In this document: positions 21,884 to 30,261 of the stretch, in pieces
Layout of the letters: every line of letters begins with the position of its first letter
Numbering within the stretch: position 1 is the stretch's first letter
Origin: Burkholderiales bacterium
GTDB lineage: Bacteria > Pseudomonadota > Gammaproteobacteria > Burkholderiales > Burkholderiaceae_F
Assembly: GCA_900290295.1 (NCBI GenBank)
Contig: OMSW01000007.1
Coordinates: 1-33,271, forward strand
Direction: 5' to 3'
Length of the DNA: 33,271 nt
Notes under the pieces: generated by a model
Told to the model about the DNA's origin: nothing
The model's input: only the letters and a program-made list of their open reading frames with translations
Databases searched by the model: none
Made by a program: the position numbers and the translations under genes

Positions 21884-22993
21884 ATGATCGCGAAGATTCG
21901 CGGTGTCGCGCCGGGCAGAGTCGTGTTGGTGGAACATGTCTCCCGGATCCTCGCGGACAATCCGCTCGGCGATCCGCACGTGCGCCGATTCCCGGTCTGG
22001 TTGCCGCCACAGTACGACAGCTCCACTACCCGCGGGCTGGGCCGGCGCTTCCCGGTGCTCTTTGACCTGGTCGGGTACACGACTGCCGGCACGGCCCACG
22101 TCAACTGGCGCGCCTTCGAGGAAAACGTCGCCGAAAAGGCCGAGCGCCTGGTGCATGAAAAGCGCATGGGTCCTGCGATCATCGTGTTTCCCGATTGCTT
22201 CACGCGGCTGGGTGGCAACCAGTACGTCAACTCCTCGGCGATCGGTAATTACGCCGATTACCTGACGCGCGAGCTCATTGGCTTCATCGATCGTGAGTTC
22301 CGCAGCTTGGCCGCACGCGAGCATCGCGGCTGTTTCGGCAAGTCCTCTGGCGGCTACGGGGCGATCATTCATGGCATGAAGTACGCGCGCTACTGGGGCG
22401 CGGTCGCCGACCACTCGGGCGATTGCTACTTTGACTTCGTCTACCATGCCGACTGGCCCAACACGCTCGACGAACTTGCCCGCTATCGCAAGCCTGCCCG
22501 CAAGCCCGGGCCGACCGACGTGCGCCGCAACGAGCGCGGGGTCGAGGCGGGCATCGACGACGGGCGGGTGCGGCGGTTTGTCGATGCCTTTCACGCCAAG
22601 GACAGACCTTCGCCGGCCGAAGTCCATTGTCTGATGAATTTATGCATGGCCGCCACCTACGATCCAGACCCCAAGGTCGCCAACGGATTTCGCATCCCTT
22701 TCAACATGGAAACCGGCGAACTGCTCGCTGCCCGCTGGGAGCGCTGGCGCAAGAGCGACCCGATATTCCTGGTGCGCCAGCACGCCGATGCGTTACGTAC
22801 CTTAAAAGGGATCTACATCGATTGCGGCTGGCGTGACCAGTACCACCTGCATTACGGCGCCCGCATCCTGTCCAAGCGCCTGGCGCAACACCGCATCGCC
22901 CACCGCTACGAGGAATTCAATGACACCCACTCGGGCATCGATTACCGGATGGACCTGAGCCTGCCGTTCCTCTATCGCGCCCTCAAGCCCTGA
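21884..22993 (+). CDS. Alpha/beta-hydrolase, putative esterase family
   Basis: A 369-aa cytoplasmic protein of the esterase-D-like type. FPVWLPPQYDS with FPVLFDLVGY forms the early strands and oxyanion region. GKSSGGYGA is a GxSxG nucleophile elbow with Ser154. DCGWRDQY and the terminal NDTHSGIDYR are likely Asp and His positions of the triad. No signal peptide is seen. The ATG 21884 lacks a clear ribosome site. Downstream GTG/TTG codons (21902-21935) are alternatives but would cut into conserved sequence. It is preceded by the structured RNA at 21694-21820 and followed by the cbb control region. The substrate is unknown. Confidence 0.8.
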   Translation: MIAKIRGVAPGRVVLVEHVSRILADNPLGDPHVRRFPVWLPPQYDSSTTRGLGRRFPVLFDLVGYTTAGTAHVNWRAFEENVAEKAERLVHEKRMGPAIIVFPDCFTRLGGNQYVNSSAIGNYADYLTRELIGFIDREFRSLAAREHRGCFGKSSGGYGAIIHGMKYARYWGAVADHSGDCYFDFVYHADWPNTLDELARYRKPARKPGPTDVRRNERGVEAGIDDGRVRRFVDAFHAKDRPSPAEVHCLMNLCMAATYDPDPKVANGFRIPFNMETGELLAARWERWRKSDPIFLVRQHADALRTLKGIYIDCGWRDQYHLHYGARILSKRLAQHRIAHRYEEFNDTHSGIDYRMDLSLPFLYRALKP

Positions 22994-23263
22994 GAGTCAG
23001 AGTACGTGGTCCCGGCGGCACCCCGTGAGCGCCACGCGCCAGCTCTATCTGCTGCACGGCCGGCGGAAGTTCCGTACCGCTTTGACGGCTTATTGCCCCA
23101 CGACAAACAAAAGGTTCAAGCGCGCTCGTATGATCGTCGACGCACGCGATGAGGCTGGGCAGGCTGCTCGATCCTCGCCGAGGGTACCGGACGCCAATAT
23201 CGGGCGTGGAACCGGATTTATGCCCAAGCGTCGGAGGACCCGTCGAGCTGGATTTGGACGTCC

Positions 23264-23284
23264 ATTGCCTGGAACATAGGCAAT
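23264..23284. promoter_or_regulatory. 21-bp dyad, candidate CbbR site 1
   Basis: ATTGCCT-N7-AGGCAAT is a perfect inverted repeat with 7-bp arms containing a T-N11-A LysR-type core. It is centred about 64 bp upstream of a second dyad of the same geometry and lies in the 405-bp gap before cbbM. The rest of 22994-23263 shows no supported gene. Confidence 0.5.
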
Positions 23285-23327
23285 GCGTAAATAATTAAGA
23301 AAAGCTGAACCATTTATTCAAAATTGT

Positions 23328-23348
23328 TTAATTGTGCTTATCAATTAA
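23328..23348. promoter_or_regulatory. 21-bp dyad, candidate CbbR site 2
   Basis: TTAATTG-N7-CAATTAA is a perfect inverted repeat with 7-bp arms, overlapping the proposed -35 of the cbbM promoter. It contains T-N11-A and TNA-type elements as in LysR-type CbbR sites. The surrounding AT-rich stretch 23284-23350 contrasts with the rest of the window. Confidence 0.5.
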
Positions 23349-23360
23349 GTCCCCTACAGT
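23332..23360 (+). promoter_or_regulatory. Candidate cbbM promoter
   Basis: TTGTGC (23332-23337) and TACAGT (23355-23360) are separated by 17 bp, with an imperfect -35, as expected for an activator-dependent promoter. The leader to ATG 23399 is about 32 nt and contains GAAGGAA before the start. Confidence 0.45.
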
Positions 23361-23398
23361 GCAGGCCAGACTAACTCCCAACGAACGAAGGAACTTTC

Positions 23399-24781
23399 AT
23401 GGACCAGTCCAACCGTTATTCCGACCTTAGCCTGCGTGAAGACGAACTCGTCCGCGGCGGTCGGCACATCCTCGTTGCCTACAAGATGAAACCGAAGGCG
23501 GGTACCGGCTACTTGGAAGCGGCCGCTCACTTTGCGGCCGAATCCTCCACTGGCACGAACGTCGAGGTTTCAACCACCGATGAGTTCACCAAGGGGGTCG
23601 ACGCGCTCGTGTATCAGATCGACGAGGCCACCGAGGAGATGCGAATTGCCTACCCAATCGACTTGTTCGATCGCAACATCATCGACGGCCGAATGATGAT
23701 GGTCTCGTTCCTGACGCTAGCGATCGGCAACAACCAGGGCATGGGCGACATCCAGCACGCCAAGATGTACGACTTTTATGTGCCGCCACGCGCACTGCAA
23801 CTGTTTGACGGGCCGAGCAAGGACATCACGGACCTCTGGCGCATTCTTGGCCGGCCGGTGACGAACGGCGGATACATCTCCGGCACCATCATCAAACCCA
23901 AGCTGGGCCTGCGGCCGGAGCCGTTTGCCCGGGCGGCCTACGAGTTCTGGCTGGGCGGCGATTTCATCAAGAATGACGAGCCCCAGGGCAACCAGGTCTT
24001 CTCGCCGATGAATAAGACCATTCCGCTCGTCTACGACGCGATGAAGCGCGCGATGGACGAGACCGGTGAGGCCAAGATCTTTTCGGCAAACATCACGGCC
24101 GACGACCATTACGAGATGCTGGCACGCGGCGAATACATCCTCTCGGAGTTCGGGCCCGACGCGGACAAGGTGGCCTTCCTGGTCGACGGTTACGTGGGCG
24201 GTCCCGGCATGATCACCACGGCGCGGCGCAGCTTCCCCAACCAGTATCTGCACTACCACCGTGCAGGCCACGGCGCGATCACCTCTCCGAGCGCCAAGCG
24301 CGGCTACACGGCCTACGTGCTGGCCAAGATGAGCCGGCTGCAGGGCGCCTCGGGTATTCACGTCGGGACGATGGGATACGGCAAGATGGAAGGCGAGAAG
24401 GACGACCGCGCAATCGCCTACATCATCGAGCGCGACAGTTACGACGGTCCTGCCTACCACCAGGAATGGCTGGGCATGAAACCGACGACCCCCATCATTT
24501 CCGGCGGCATGAACGCGCTGCGCCTGCCCGGTTTCTTCGAGAACCTGGGTCACGGCAACGTCATCAATACGGCAGGTGGGGGCTCGTACGGCCACATCGA
24601 CTCGCCGGGCGACGGTGCGAAGTCGCTGCGCCAGGCATACGATTGCTGGAAGGCCAAGGCCGACCCCATCGAATGGGCAAAGGAGCATCGCGAATTCGCG
24701 CGCGCTTTCGACTCGTTCCCCAAGGATGCCGACGGCCTGTTCCCCGGCTGGCGCGACAAGCTGCGCGGCCGGCATCGCTAA
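23399..24781 (+). CDS. cbbM: Form II ribulose-bisphosphate carboxylase
   Basis: A 460-aa form II RuBisCO that fixes CO2 onto ribulose 1,5-bisphosphate, working as a large-subunit dimer or multimer without small subunits. It closely follows the Rhodospirillum rubrum pattern from its first residues (MDQSNRY). [12 protein letters not shown] holds catalytic Lys166, and [13 protein letters not shown] holds the carbamylated Lys191 with the Mg-binding Asp/Glu. [18 protein letters not shown], loop 6 [11 protein letters not shown] and ISGGMNALR are intact. ATG 23399 follows GAAGGAA. It leads a cbbM-cbbQ-cbbO-cbbY cluster; no cbbR, prk or other Calvin gene is in the window. Confidence 0.97.
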   Translation: MDQSNRYSDLSLREDELVRGGRHILVAYKMKPKAGTGYLEAAAHFAAESSTGTNVEVSTTDEFTKGVDALVYQIDEATEEMRIAYPIDLFDRNIIDGRMMMVSFLTLAIGNNQGMGDIQHAKMYDFYVPPRALQLFDGPSKDITDLWRILGRPVTNGGYISGTIIKPKLGLRPEPFARAAYEFWLGGDFIKNDEPQGNQVFSPMNKTIPLVYDAMKRAMDETGEAKIFSANITADDHYEMLARGEYILSEFGPDADKVAFLVDGYVGGPGMITTARRSFPNQYLHYHRAGHGAITSPSAKRGYTAYVLAKMSRLQGASGIHVGTMGYGKMEGEKDDRAIAYIIERDSYDGPAYHQEWLGMKPTTPIISGGMNALRLPGFFENLGHGNVINTAGGGSYGHIDSPGDGAKSLRQAYDCWKAKADPIEWAKEHREFARAFDSFPKDADGLFPGWRDKLRGRHR

Positions 24782-24805
24782 GCCTGTCCGAATCGCAAGG
24801 CCATA

Positions 24806-24830
24806 CCCGGCCCCCGTTGCGGGGGCCGGG
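24806..24830 (+). terminator. Intercistronic hairpin between cbbM and cbbQ
   Basis: CCCGGCCCCCG, loop TTG, CGGGGGCCGGG: a perfect 11-bp stem 25 bp after the cbbM stop. No T-tract follows, so it is more likely a partial attenuator or an mRNA 3'-end stabiliser than a full terminator. It would give much more cbbM than cbbQO message. Confidence 0.6.
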
Positions 24831-24865
24831 ATGGGCACGACGTATCGGACGAACCGGGGGTGCTC

Positions 24866-25669
24866 ATGAGTTCACTTGACGATTGGCGTATTACGGAAGA
24901 GCCGTACTACGCGCCGCAGGCCGACGAGGTCGCGCTGTTCGTGGCCGCATATGCCGCGCGCCTGCCGGTGATGGTGAAGGGACCCACCGGCTGCGGCAAG
25001 TCGCGCTTTATCGAGTACGCGGCCTGGAAGCTTGGTCGACCGCTCGTCACGGTCGCTTGCAATGAGGACATGACGGCGGCCGATCTGGTCGGCCGTTTCC
25101 TGCTCGAGCCTGGCGGCACGCGCTGGCAGGACGGCCCGCTCACGATGGCGGCGCGTCACGGTGCGATCTGCTACCTTGACGAGATCGTGGAGGCGCGGCA
25201 GGACACAACGGTTGTCATCCACCCGCTCACGGACTATCGCCGTACGCTGCCGCTGGATAAAAAGGGCGAGCTGGTGCGCGCACACCCGGACTTCCAGCTG
25301 GTCATCTCGTACAACCCCGGCTACCAGAGCCTGATGAAGGATCTGAAAACCTCGACACGGCAGCGCTTTGTCGCGCTCGACTTCGACTACCCGACGGCCG
25401 CGCTGGAAGCGCAGATCGTCGTGCGCGAGACCGGCATCGGGAGCGATCAGGCTGGCGCGCTGGTGCAGGTGGCCGCGGCAGCACGTCGGCTCAAGGGTCA
25501 CGGTCTGGACGAAGGCGTCTCGACCCGTCTTATTGTCTATGCCGGCAACCTCGTGCGCCAGGGCGTTGCCCTGCGTGACGCCTGCCGGATGGCTATGGTG
25601 CGTCCTATCACCGACGATGCCGAGATCCGCGAGACTCTGGAGCACACCATCGACGCCGTTCTCGTCTGA
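24866..25669 (+). CDS. cbbQ: RuBisCO activase ATPase CbbQ
   Basis: A 267-aa AAA+ ATPase of the MoxR branch. ATG 24866 follows a G-run; GTG 24860 would add two residues. Walker A GPTGCGKS has Lys45 and Walker B ICYLDE has Asp105-Glu106. The sensor region VISYNPGYQ and the Arg-rich STRQRF segment are present. CbbQ hexamers with one CbbO remodel inhibited RuBisCO and release tight-binding sugar phosphates. It lies between cbbM and cbbO, 17 bp before cbbO. Confidence 0.94.
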   Translation: MSSLDDWRITEEPYYAPQADEVALFVAAYAARLPVMVKGPTGCGKSRFIEYAAWKLGRPLVTVACNEDMTAADLVGRFLLEPGGTRWQDGPLTMAARHGAICYLDEIVEARQDTTVVIHPLTDYRRTLPLDKKGELVRAHPDFQLVISYNPGYQSLMKDLKTSTRQRFVALDFDYPTAALEAQIVVRETGIGSDQAGALVQVAAAARRLKGHGLDEGVSTRLIVYAGNLVRQGVALRDACRMAMVRPITDDAEIRETLEHTIDAVLV

Positions 25670-25686
25670 CCTCGGGTGCTTGTGAC

Positions 25687-28077
25687 GTGAGTGCACCGGC
25701 CACGCCCTTTGCAACGTACGGCACCAGGCCGGGAACGGCGCGCGCCGAACGTGCGCCGCTGCGCCACCAGAAGCTGCGCGACCGGCTCGATTGCCGCTTC
25801 GACGCCGTTGACGATGTCTTCGATGAATGCATGGACGAAGCCCAGCGCAAGCTGAGCGCGACCGGCCTGGATGCCTACCTTGCGCAGGCAAGCAGGCTGG
25901 GCAAACTCGGTCGTGGGGTCGAGCCGCTGCTGGTGTTCCTGGAGATCTGGCCAAGCGTCGCGGGCCGGGCTGGCGAGGCTTCGCTCGCGCCCCTGGATCG
26001 GGCGATACAAGCCTTTCAGAAGTCGCCCAATGGCCCGGCCATCGTGCCCCTGCTGCAAAGCCTGGGCGCCGTGGCGCGGCGCCTTCCCTCGCCCGAACTA
26101 CTGACGCAGTACCTCGCGATTGCGGTCCAGCTGATGGAACGCACCAGTATCTCGATTCACGGGGGCCATACCACGGAGCCCAGTCCCAGCTTGCCCACCT
26201 TCCTGCGACAAGCGCCGACCCTGGTCGGCATGGTGCCAGTTGAGGGCCTGCGGCGCTGGGTGTCCGAGGGCATTCGCCTGTACGGCCAGCATCCCCAGCG
26301 CCAGATCGATTTCTTCGCCCTGGCTACGCCCGACAGTCGTGCGCTGTTGCAGCGCGAGCGCCACGGCACCCTGCTGGTCGATGTCGAGCGGCGCCTGGAG
26401 CTCACGCTGCGCTGTCTGTGGAATGAGCACGTCGCACTGATTCCGTATCCCGTGACGGATGGGGGCGACGGGGATGCTGCGATCACGCTGCCGTACGCGC
26501 AGCCCGACGGGTTTCGACTTCCCGAGGTGCTCGAAGATTGGCAAGGTTCCCCGCCGGCAACTGCGCGGACCGCTGAGATTCGTGTGGGCAGTGACGGCGC
26601 AATGCCGCAGCCGGGGACTCGGCTTAGCGGGCTCGAGCGCTACCGCGCCATCCTTGCCCACCTGGCGGCGCATCGACGCTGGAGCCTTCCTCTGGTGGCC
26701 GACAACCTGAGCCCGCTGCAGCGCCTGGCCGTGGAAAGTTTCGAGGACTGTCGCGTCGACCACCTGGCGTTGCGCTGCTATCCGGGATTGCGCCGCGCCT
26801 TCCTTGCGATGCACCCGGCGCCGGCCGAGGGTGCCTGCGACCCGCAGCGCGAGTCCTGCCTTCGGCACCGGCTGGTTTGCATGTCGCGTGCCCTGCTCGA
26901 TGCGGCGCACCCCTACCGCGATCCGGTCTTGCTGGAGTTTCGCGGGCGCTTTCTCGACCTGTTGCACGAGGGCGAATCGTCCAGTCGGGACGTGGCGGCG
27001 TTGGCGCTGCAGTGGGCTGCCCGTACGCGGCGTCAAGACGACCAGCAGGCCAGAATGCGCTTTGAGGACACGGTGGTGCACTATCGCGACGACAATCGCC
27101 ACCTTTGGACGTACATCGAGGCGGGCGACGAGGAGGACCAATTCGAGGATCGACGCTCGAGTCCCAGGATGGAGGATTCGGCGCTGCCGCCGCGCCATTA
27201 CCCCGAATGGGACGAGGCCACGCGCGGCTACCGGCCCGACTGGGTCAGCGTGTACGACACGTTGCAGCCGGCCGGCGATCCGGCCGACATCGACACACTG
27301 CTCGGCCGCCATGCGCCCGTGGCCAAGCACCTCAAGCGCGTGCTCGACCTGATCAAGCCGCAGGACCGTACGCGGTTGCGCTACCAGGAGGAGGGTACGG
27401 AACTCGACCTCGACGTGGCCGTGCGCGCGATTACCGACTGGCGCGCAGGCGCCCAGCCGGACCCGCGCATTCACATGAGCACGCGCACCGACGGACGCGA
27501 CATCGCCGTACTGCTGCTGGTGGATCTCTCGGACTCGGTCAACGATGCCGTAGCCGGCACGGACGAGACCGTGCTCAGTATCAGTCGTGCCGCGGTGGCG
27601 TTGCTGGCCTGGGCCATCAGCCAGATGGGCGACGAGCTGGCTATCGCGGGCTTTCACTCCAATACCCGGCATGAGGTGCGCTACCTCCACATCAAGGGCT
27701 TTGCCGAATCCTGGGACGCCACGCCGAAGGCGCGCCTGGCGGCAACGCTTGGCGCATACTCCACCCGTATGGGTGCGGCGCTGCGTCATGCGGGCCATCT
27801 GCTGAGTGGCCGTCGGGCCGACAAGAAGCTGCTTCTGGTGCTCACCGACGGCCAGCCGGCCGACGTGGACGTTGACGATCCGCTGTACCTGCACGCCGAT
27901 GCCGCCTGCGCCGTCCGTGAACTCGATACCTTGGGGCTGCATACGCACTGCATCAGTCTTGACGCGAAGGCCGACGACTACGTCGGGCGCATCTTCGGCA
28001 CCCGCTGGACCGTGATCGACCATGTGGAACAATTGCCCCGTCGGCTCCCGGAGCTGTTTCTCTCGCTCACGCGTTGA
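25687..28077 (+). CDS. cbbO: RuBisCO activation protein CbbO (VWA domain)
   Basis: A 796-aa adaptor of the CbbQO activase. The N-terminal three quarters is helical and specific to CbbO. The C-terminal von Willebrand A domain (about 605-796) has an intact MIDAS motif DLSDS with Asp613, Ser615 and Ser617. An acidic stretch with EAGDEEDQFED lies near residue 480. CbbO bridges the CbbQ ring to RuBisCO through the metal site. The start is GTG 25687 with a weak ribosome site, so translation is probably coupled to cbbQ. The length matches other CbbO proteins. Confidence 0.93.
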   Translation: MSAPATPFATYGTRPGTARAERAPLRHQKLRDRLDCRFDAVDDVFDECMDEAQRKLSATGLDAYLAQASRLGKLGRGVEPLLVFLEIWPSVAGRAGEASLAPLDRAIQAFQKSPNGPAIVPLLQSLGAVARRLPSPELLTQYLAIAVQLMERTSISIHGGHTTEPSPSLPTFLRQAPTLVGMVPVEGLRRWVSEGIRLYGQHPQRQIDFFALATPDSRALLQRERHGTLLVDVERRLELTLRCLWNEHVALIPYPVTDGGDGDAAITLPYAQPDGFRLPEVLEDWQGSPPATARTAEIRVGSDGAMPQPGTRLSGLERYRAILAHLAAHRRWSLPLVADNLSPLQRLAVESFEDCRVDHLALRCYPGLRRAFLAMHPAPAEGACDPQRESCLRHRLVCMSRALLDAAHPYRDPVLLEFRGRFLDLLHEGESSSRDVAALALQWAARTRRQDDQQARMRFEDTVVHYRDDNRHLWTYIEAGDEEDQFEDRRSSPRMEDSALPPRHYPEWDEATRGYRPDWVSVYDTLQPAGDPADIDTLLGRHAPVAKHLKRVLDLIKPQDRTRLRYQEEGTELDLDVAVRAITDWRAGAQPDPRIHMSTRTDGRDIAVLLLVDLSDSVNDAVAGTDETVLSISRAAVALLAWAISQMGDELAIAGFHSNTRHEVRYLHIKGFAESWDATPKARLAATLGAYSTRMGAALRHAGHLLSGRRADKKLLLVLTDGQPADVDVDDPLYLHADAACAVRELDTLGLHTHCISLDAKADDYVGRIFGTRWTVIDHVEQLPRRLPELFLSLTR

Positions 28078-28146
28078 CGCACGACGATTCCGCCCACCCG
28101 CCGCACGCTAACGCCACTTTCGTTGCTGCACCATTGGGAGTATCCC

Positions 28147-28875
28147 GTGAAGCCCACAACCATGCGCGCCCTGCTCTTCGACGTCGACGGTACGCTTGCC
28201 GACACCGAGAGTGCCCATCGCGTCGCTTTTAACCGCGCCTTTGCCGAAGCCGGACTCGACTGGCACTGGGATGAACCGCTCTACACGAGGCTACTGGAGG
28301 TCTCCGGTGGCAAGGAGCGCATCATGCATTTCTGGCGTGAGATGCGTGGCGACACCAAGGCAATCGACACCGACGCGCAGGCCGACATGGTGCAGCGCTT
28401 GCACCACCTCAAGACCACGTACTACGAGCGTCTGGTCAAGGACGGGGCCGTGCAGATGCGACCCGGCGTGCTGCGGTTGATCGAGTCGGCCAAAAAAGAG
28501 GGGTTGAGCCTGGCCATTGTAACCACCACCTCGCCGGCCAACATCGAAGCCTTGATGCGATCGGCGATCGGGCCCGATTGGCGGCACACGTTCCCGGTAG
28601 TCGAGGACGCCGTCACGGCGCCCCGGAAGAAGCCCCATCCGCAGGCGTACCTGCAGGCGCTTCAGAGAATGGGTCGGGCTGCCGTTGACTGCCTGGCCTT
28701 TGAGGATTCGGCCAACGGTCTGCAATCGGCCAGGGCGGCTGACTTGCCGACGATCGTGACGCCCAACGCGTTCACAGCGCACCACGATTTCACGGGCGCG
28801 CTGCGCATCGTTCCAAGCCTGGAAGGCGTGACAGTGGCCGACCTGCGTGCTTGGCATGCGGCCACCGCGCAATAA
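28147..28875 (+). CDS. cbbY: HAD phosphatase CbbY
   Basis: A 242-aa HAD-superfamily phosphatase. GTG 28147 has GGGAG six bases upstream; TTG 28123 is the longer reading. Motif I FDVDGTLAD holds nucleophile Asp12 and acid Asp14. Motif II is the TTTS segment, motif III Lys is in RKKPHPQAYLQAL, and motif IV is FEDSANG. The cap domain lies at about 17-90. CbbY removes the inhibitor xylulose 1,5-bisphosphate that RuBisCO misfire produces, complementing the CbbQO activase next door. Phosphoglycolate phosphatase (CbbZ) is the main alternative; cap length and the gene order favour CbbY. Confidence 0.9.
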   Translation: MKPTTMRALLFDVDGTLADTESAHRVAFNRAFAEAGLDWHWDEPLYTRLLEVSGGKERIMHFWREMRGDTKAIDTDAQADMVQRLHHLKTTYYERLVKDGAVQMRPGVLRLIESAKKEGLSLAIVTTTSPANIEALMRSAIGPDWRHTFPVVEDAVTAPRKKPHPQAYLQALQRMGRAAVDCLAFEDSANGLQSARAADLPTIVTPNAFTAHHDFTGALRIVPSLEGVTVADLRAWHAATAQ

Positions 28876-28985
28876 CCCAGCTTCGCACTGGTCCGCGCAG
28901 CGGCAAATTGCCGCGTTTGCGCCTGAAAAGGGGATATGCGCTGCGCCGGCAAGAATGGCGCGACGTACTTCGGCCAGGCCTCGTC

Positions 28986-29582
28986 TCAGTAGGAACCCTG
29001 GGGTTCGACGCCTTCCTGCGCCTTGACCGTGGCATGCCAATCCCGCACCGCTCTTAGGGTGTTCTCCACGTGATTGTCCGGGCTCAGGCTCGAATACACA
29101 TAGATCACCCTGCCCTCGGGACTGATCACGTAGGAGATGCGGTCGGCCGTGTTGGGCAGCAGCGTCAGCGCCGCATCGTATTGCTTCATGATGTGCGCGC
29201 CCGCGTCGGCGGCCACGGCAAACTTGTTGCGGCATTCCTTGACGGAGAACTCCTTGAGCGTCTCGATGTCGTCATTGGACATGCCGATCAGGGTTGCACC
29301 AAGTGCCGCGAATTTTTCGCTCGCCTCCGCGAAGTTGTGTGCTTCGATCGTGCAGCCCTTGGTAAATGCCTTGGGATAGAAGTACAGGACGACCGGTCCT
29401 TTCTTTAGCGCTTGCGCCAGGGAAAACGTGAAGGCCTTGCCACCGAGCGCGGCTTGCGCGGTGAAATCCGGCGCGTCCGCCCCGACGGCAAGAGCGGCTA
29501 TCGCGGCAACGGGCGCCGTACCGAGCACGGGCGCAAGCAACAGTGGCAAGGCGCGACGAAGAAGGGAAGCGTCAATCTTCAT
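28986..29582 (-). CDS. Exported peroxiredoxin (BCP/PrxQ-like)
   Basis: A 198-aa thiol peroxidase. AAGGAG lies seven bases before ATG 29582. An N-terminal signal sequence (LLRRALPLLLAPVLGTAPVAAIAAL) implies periplasmic location. The thioredoxin fold has FYPKAFTKGCTIEA with peroxidatic Cys77, in the T-x-x-C arrangement. Cys117 in KECRNKF is a candidate resolving Cys, unusually placed compared with PrxQ, where it is five residues after the peroxidatic Cys. It reduces peroxides using an envelope thiol donor. It is convergent with cbbY and divergent from the small lipoprotein gene. Confidence 0.88.
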   Translation of the reverse strand: MKIDASLLRRALPLLLAPVLGTAPVAAIAALAVGADAPDFTAQAALGGKAFTFSLAQALKKGPVVLYFYPKAFTKGCTIEAHNFAEASEKFAALGATLIGMSNDDIETLKEFSVKECRNKFAVAADAGAHIMKQYDAALTLLPNTADRISYVISPEGRVIYVYSSLSPDNHVENTLRAVRDWHATVKAQEGVEPQGSY

Positions 29583-29740
29583 TTCTGGACTCCTTGCGGA
29601 AAAGCACGATTCTGAACCTTCGGCGCGGCTATGGCAGCGGGTGTCCGGCCCTTTGCCCGGTGCCGATCATGGTCTCCGGGACAATCGTCCGCGGCAACGC
29701 TGTGCGCCAGCAATTGGGCAGGATGCTTGCAGGCGGGGGA

Positions 29741-29768
29741 TTGTGTGCGGGCTACAGACGAGTAAAGT
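29741..29768 (+). promoter_or_regulatory. Candidate promoter for the small lipoprotein
   Basis: TTGTGT (29741-29746) and TAAAGT (29763-29768), 16 bp apart, about 45 bp before ATG 29814. Both boxes match sigma-70 consensus moderately. Confidence 0.4.
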
Positions 29769-29813
29769 ACCCATTGCCTGCGCAGATGGCGAAGCCGGGC
29801 AAAGGAGCCTCGC

Positions 29814-30023
29814 ATGAAACCGTCCTTGCTGATCGTGTTCAGTGTGCTGCTCGCAACCGGGTGCGCGCAGCCTGGGCCGCGCCCATCGAGCCCCCCGAGT
29901 GTCGCGATGGTAGCCGTGACCGACGAGGCGTACGTCAATCGTGTCGAACGGCTCGCGCGCTTGCGCGGCGTCGACATCTACTGGGTCAATCCACCGCTCA
30001 AGCTGGTCGCGAAGGCCAATTAA
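29814..30023 (+). CDS. Small lipoprotein of unknown function
   Basis: A 69-aa protein. AAAGGAG precedes the ATG with ideal spacing. The signal peptide KPSLLIVFSVLLATGC ends in a classic lipobox (LATGC), giving a mature peptide of about 52 residues rich in Pro at first and then charged (DEAYVNRVERLARLRGVDIYW). The tail is basic. The combination of promoter, ribosome site and lipobox makes it a real gene. No family is recognised. Confidence 0.75.
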   Translation: MKPSLLIVFSVLLATGCAQPGPRPSSPPSVAMVAVTDEAYVNRVERLARLRGVDIYWVNPPLKLVAKAN

Positions 30024-30261
30024 GGCGTGACCGGCCGCAAGGGCCGGCCCGCCGGATCGGGCATTCCCGGAAATTGTGACCGTCACGCCTTGCGGCGTGG
30101 CGGCCGTTTGTCGGATCCGTCTGCGCACTTGACCGATTCCGCGGGTGGGGCGATTTCGCGCCGCCTGCTAATTGCCTGCGACTCCTGGGCCCTGTCCGGT
30201 GCAATTGCCGAATCGTGCGATTATCGGCAGGGCAAATCCCGGAAATAAATTGCGGAGAAAA
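30024..30261. other. Intergenic region with two GC hairpins
   Basis: CCGGCC-GCAAG-GGCCGG (30031-30047) lies just after the lipoprotein stop, and CACGCC-TTGC-GGCGTG (30084-30099) follows. Neither has a T-tract, so they may slow transcription or protect the lipoprotein mRNA. No gene is supported here. Confidence 0.4.

Noticed and set aside
23025-23279. An 84-codon frame upstream of cbbM as a small gene
   Set aside because: No ribosome site, basic low-information composition, and it runs through one of the putative regulatory dyads.
26098-28032. A 644-codon minus-strand open frame inside cbbO
   Set aside because: It is the complement of the CbbO VWA and helical regions, with no recognisable domain of its own; codon-bias artefact.
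29667-30128. A 153-codon minus-strand frame across the small lipoprotein
   Set aside because: The plus-strand lipoprotein has a promoter, ribosome site and lipobox, and the antisense frame has no domain.
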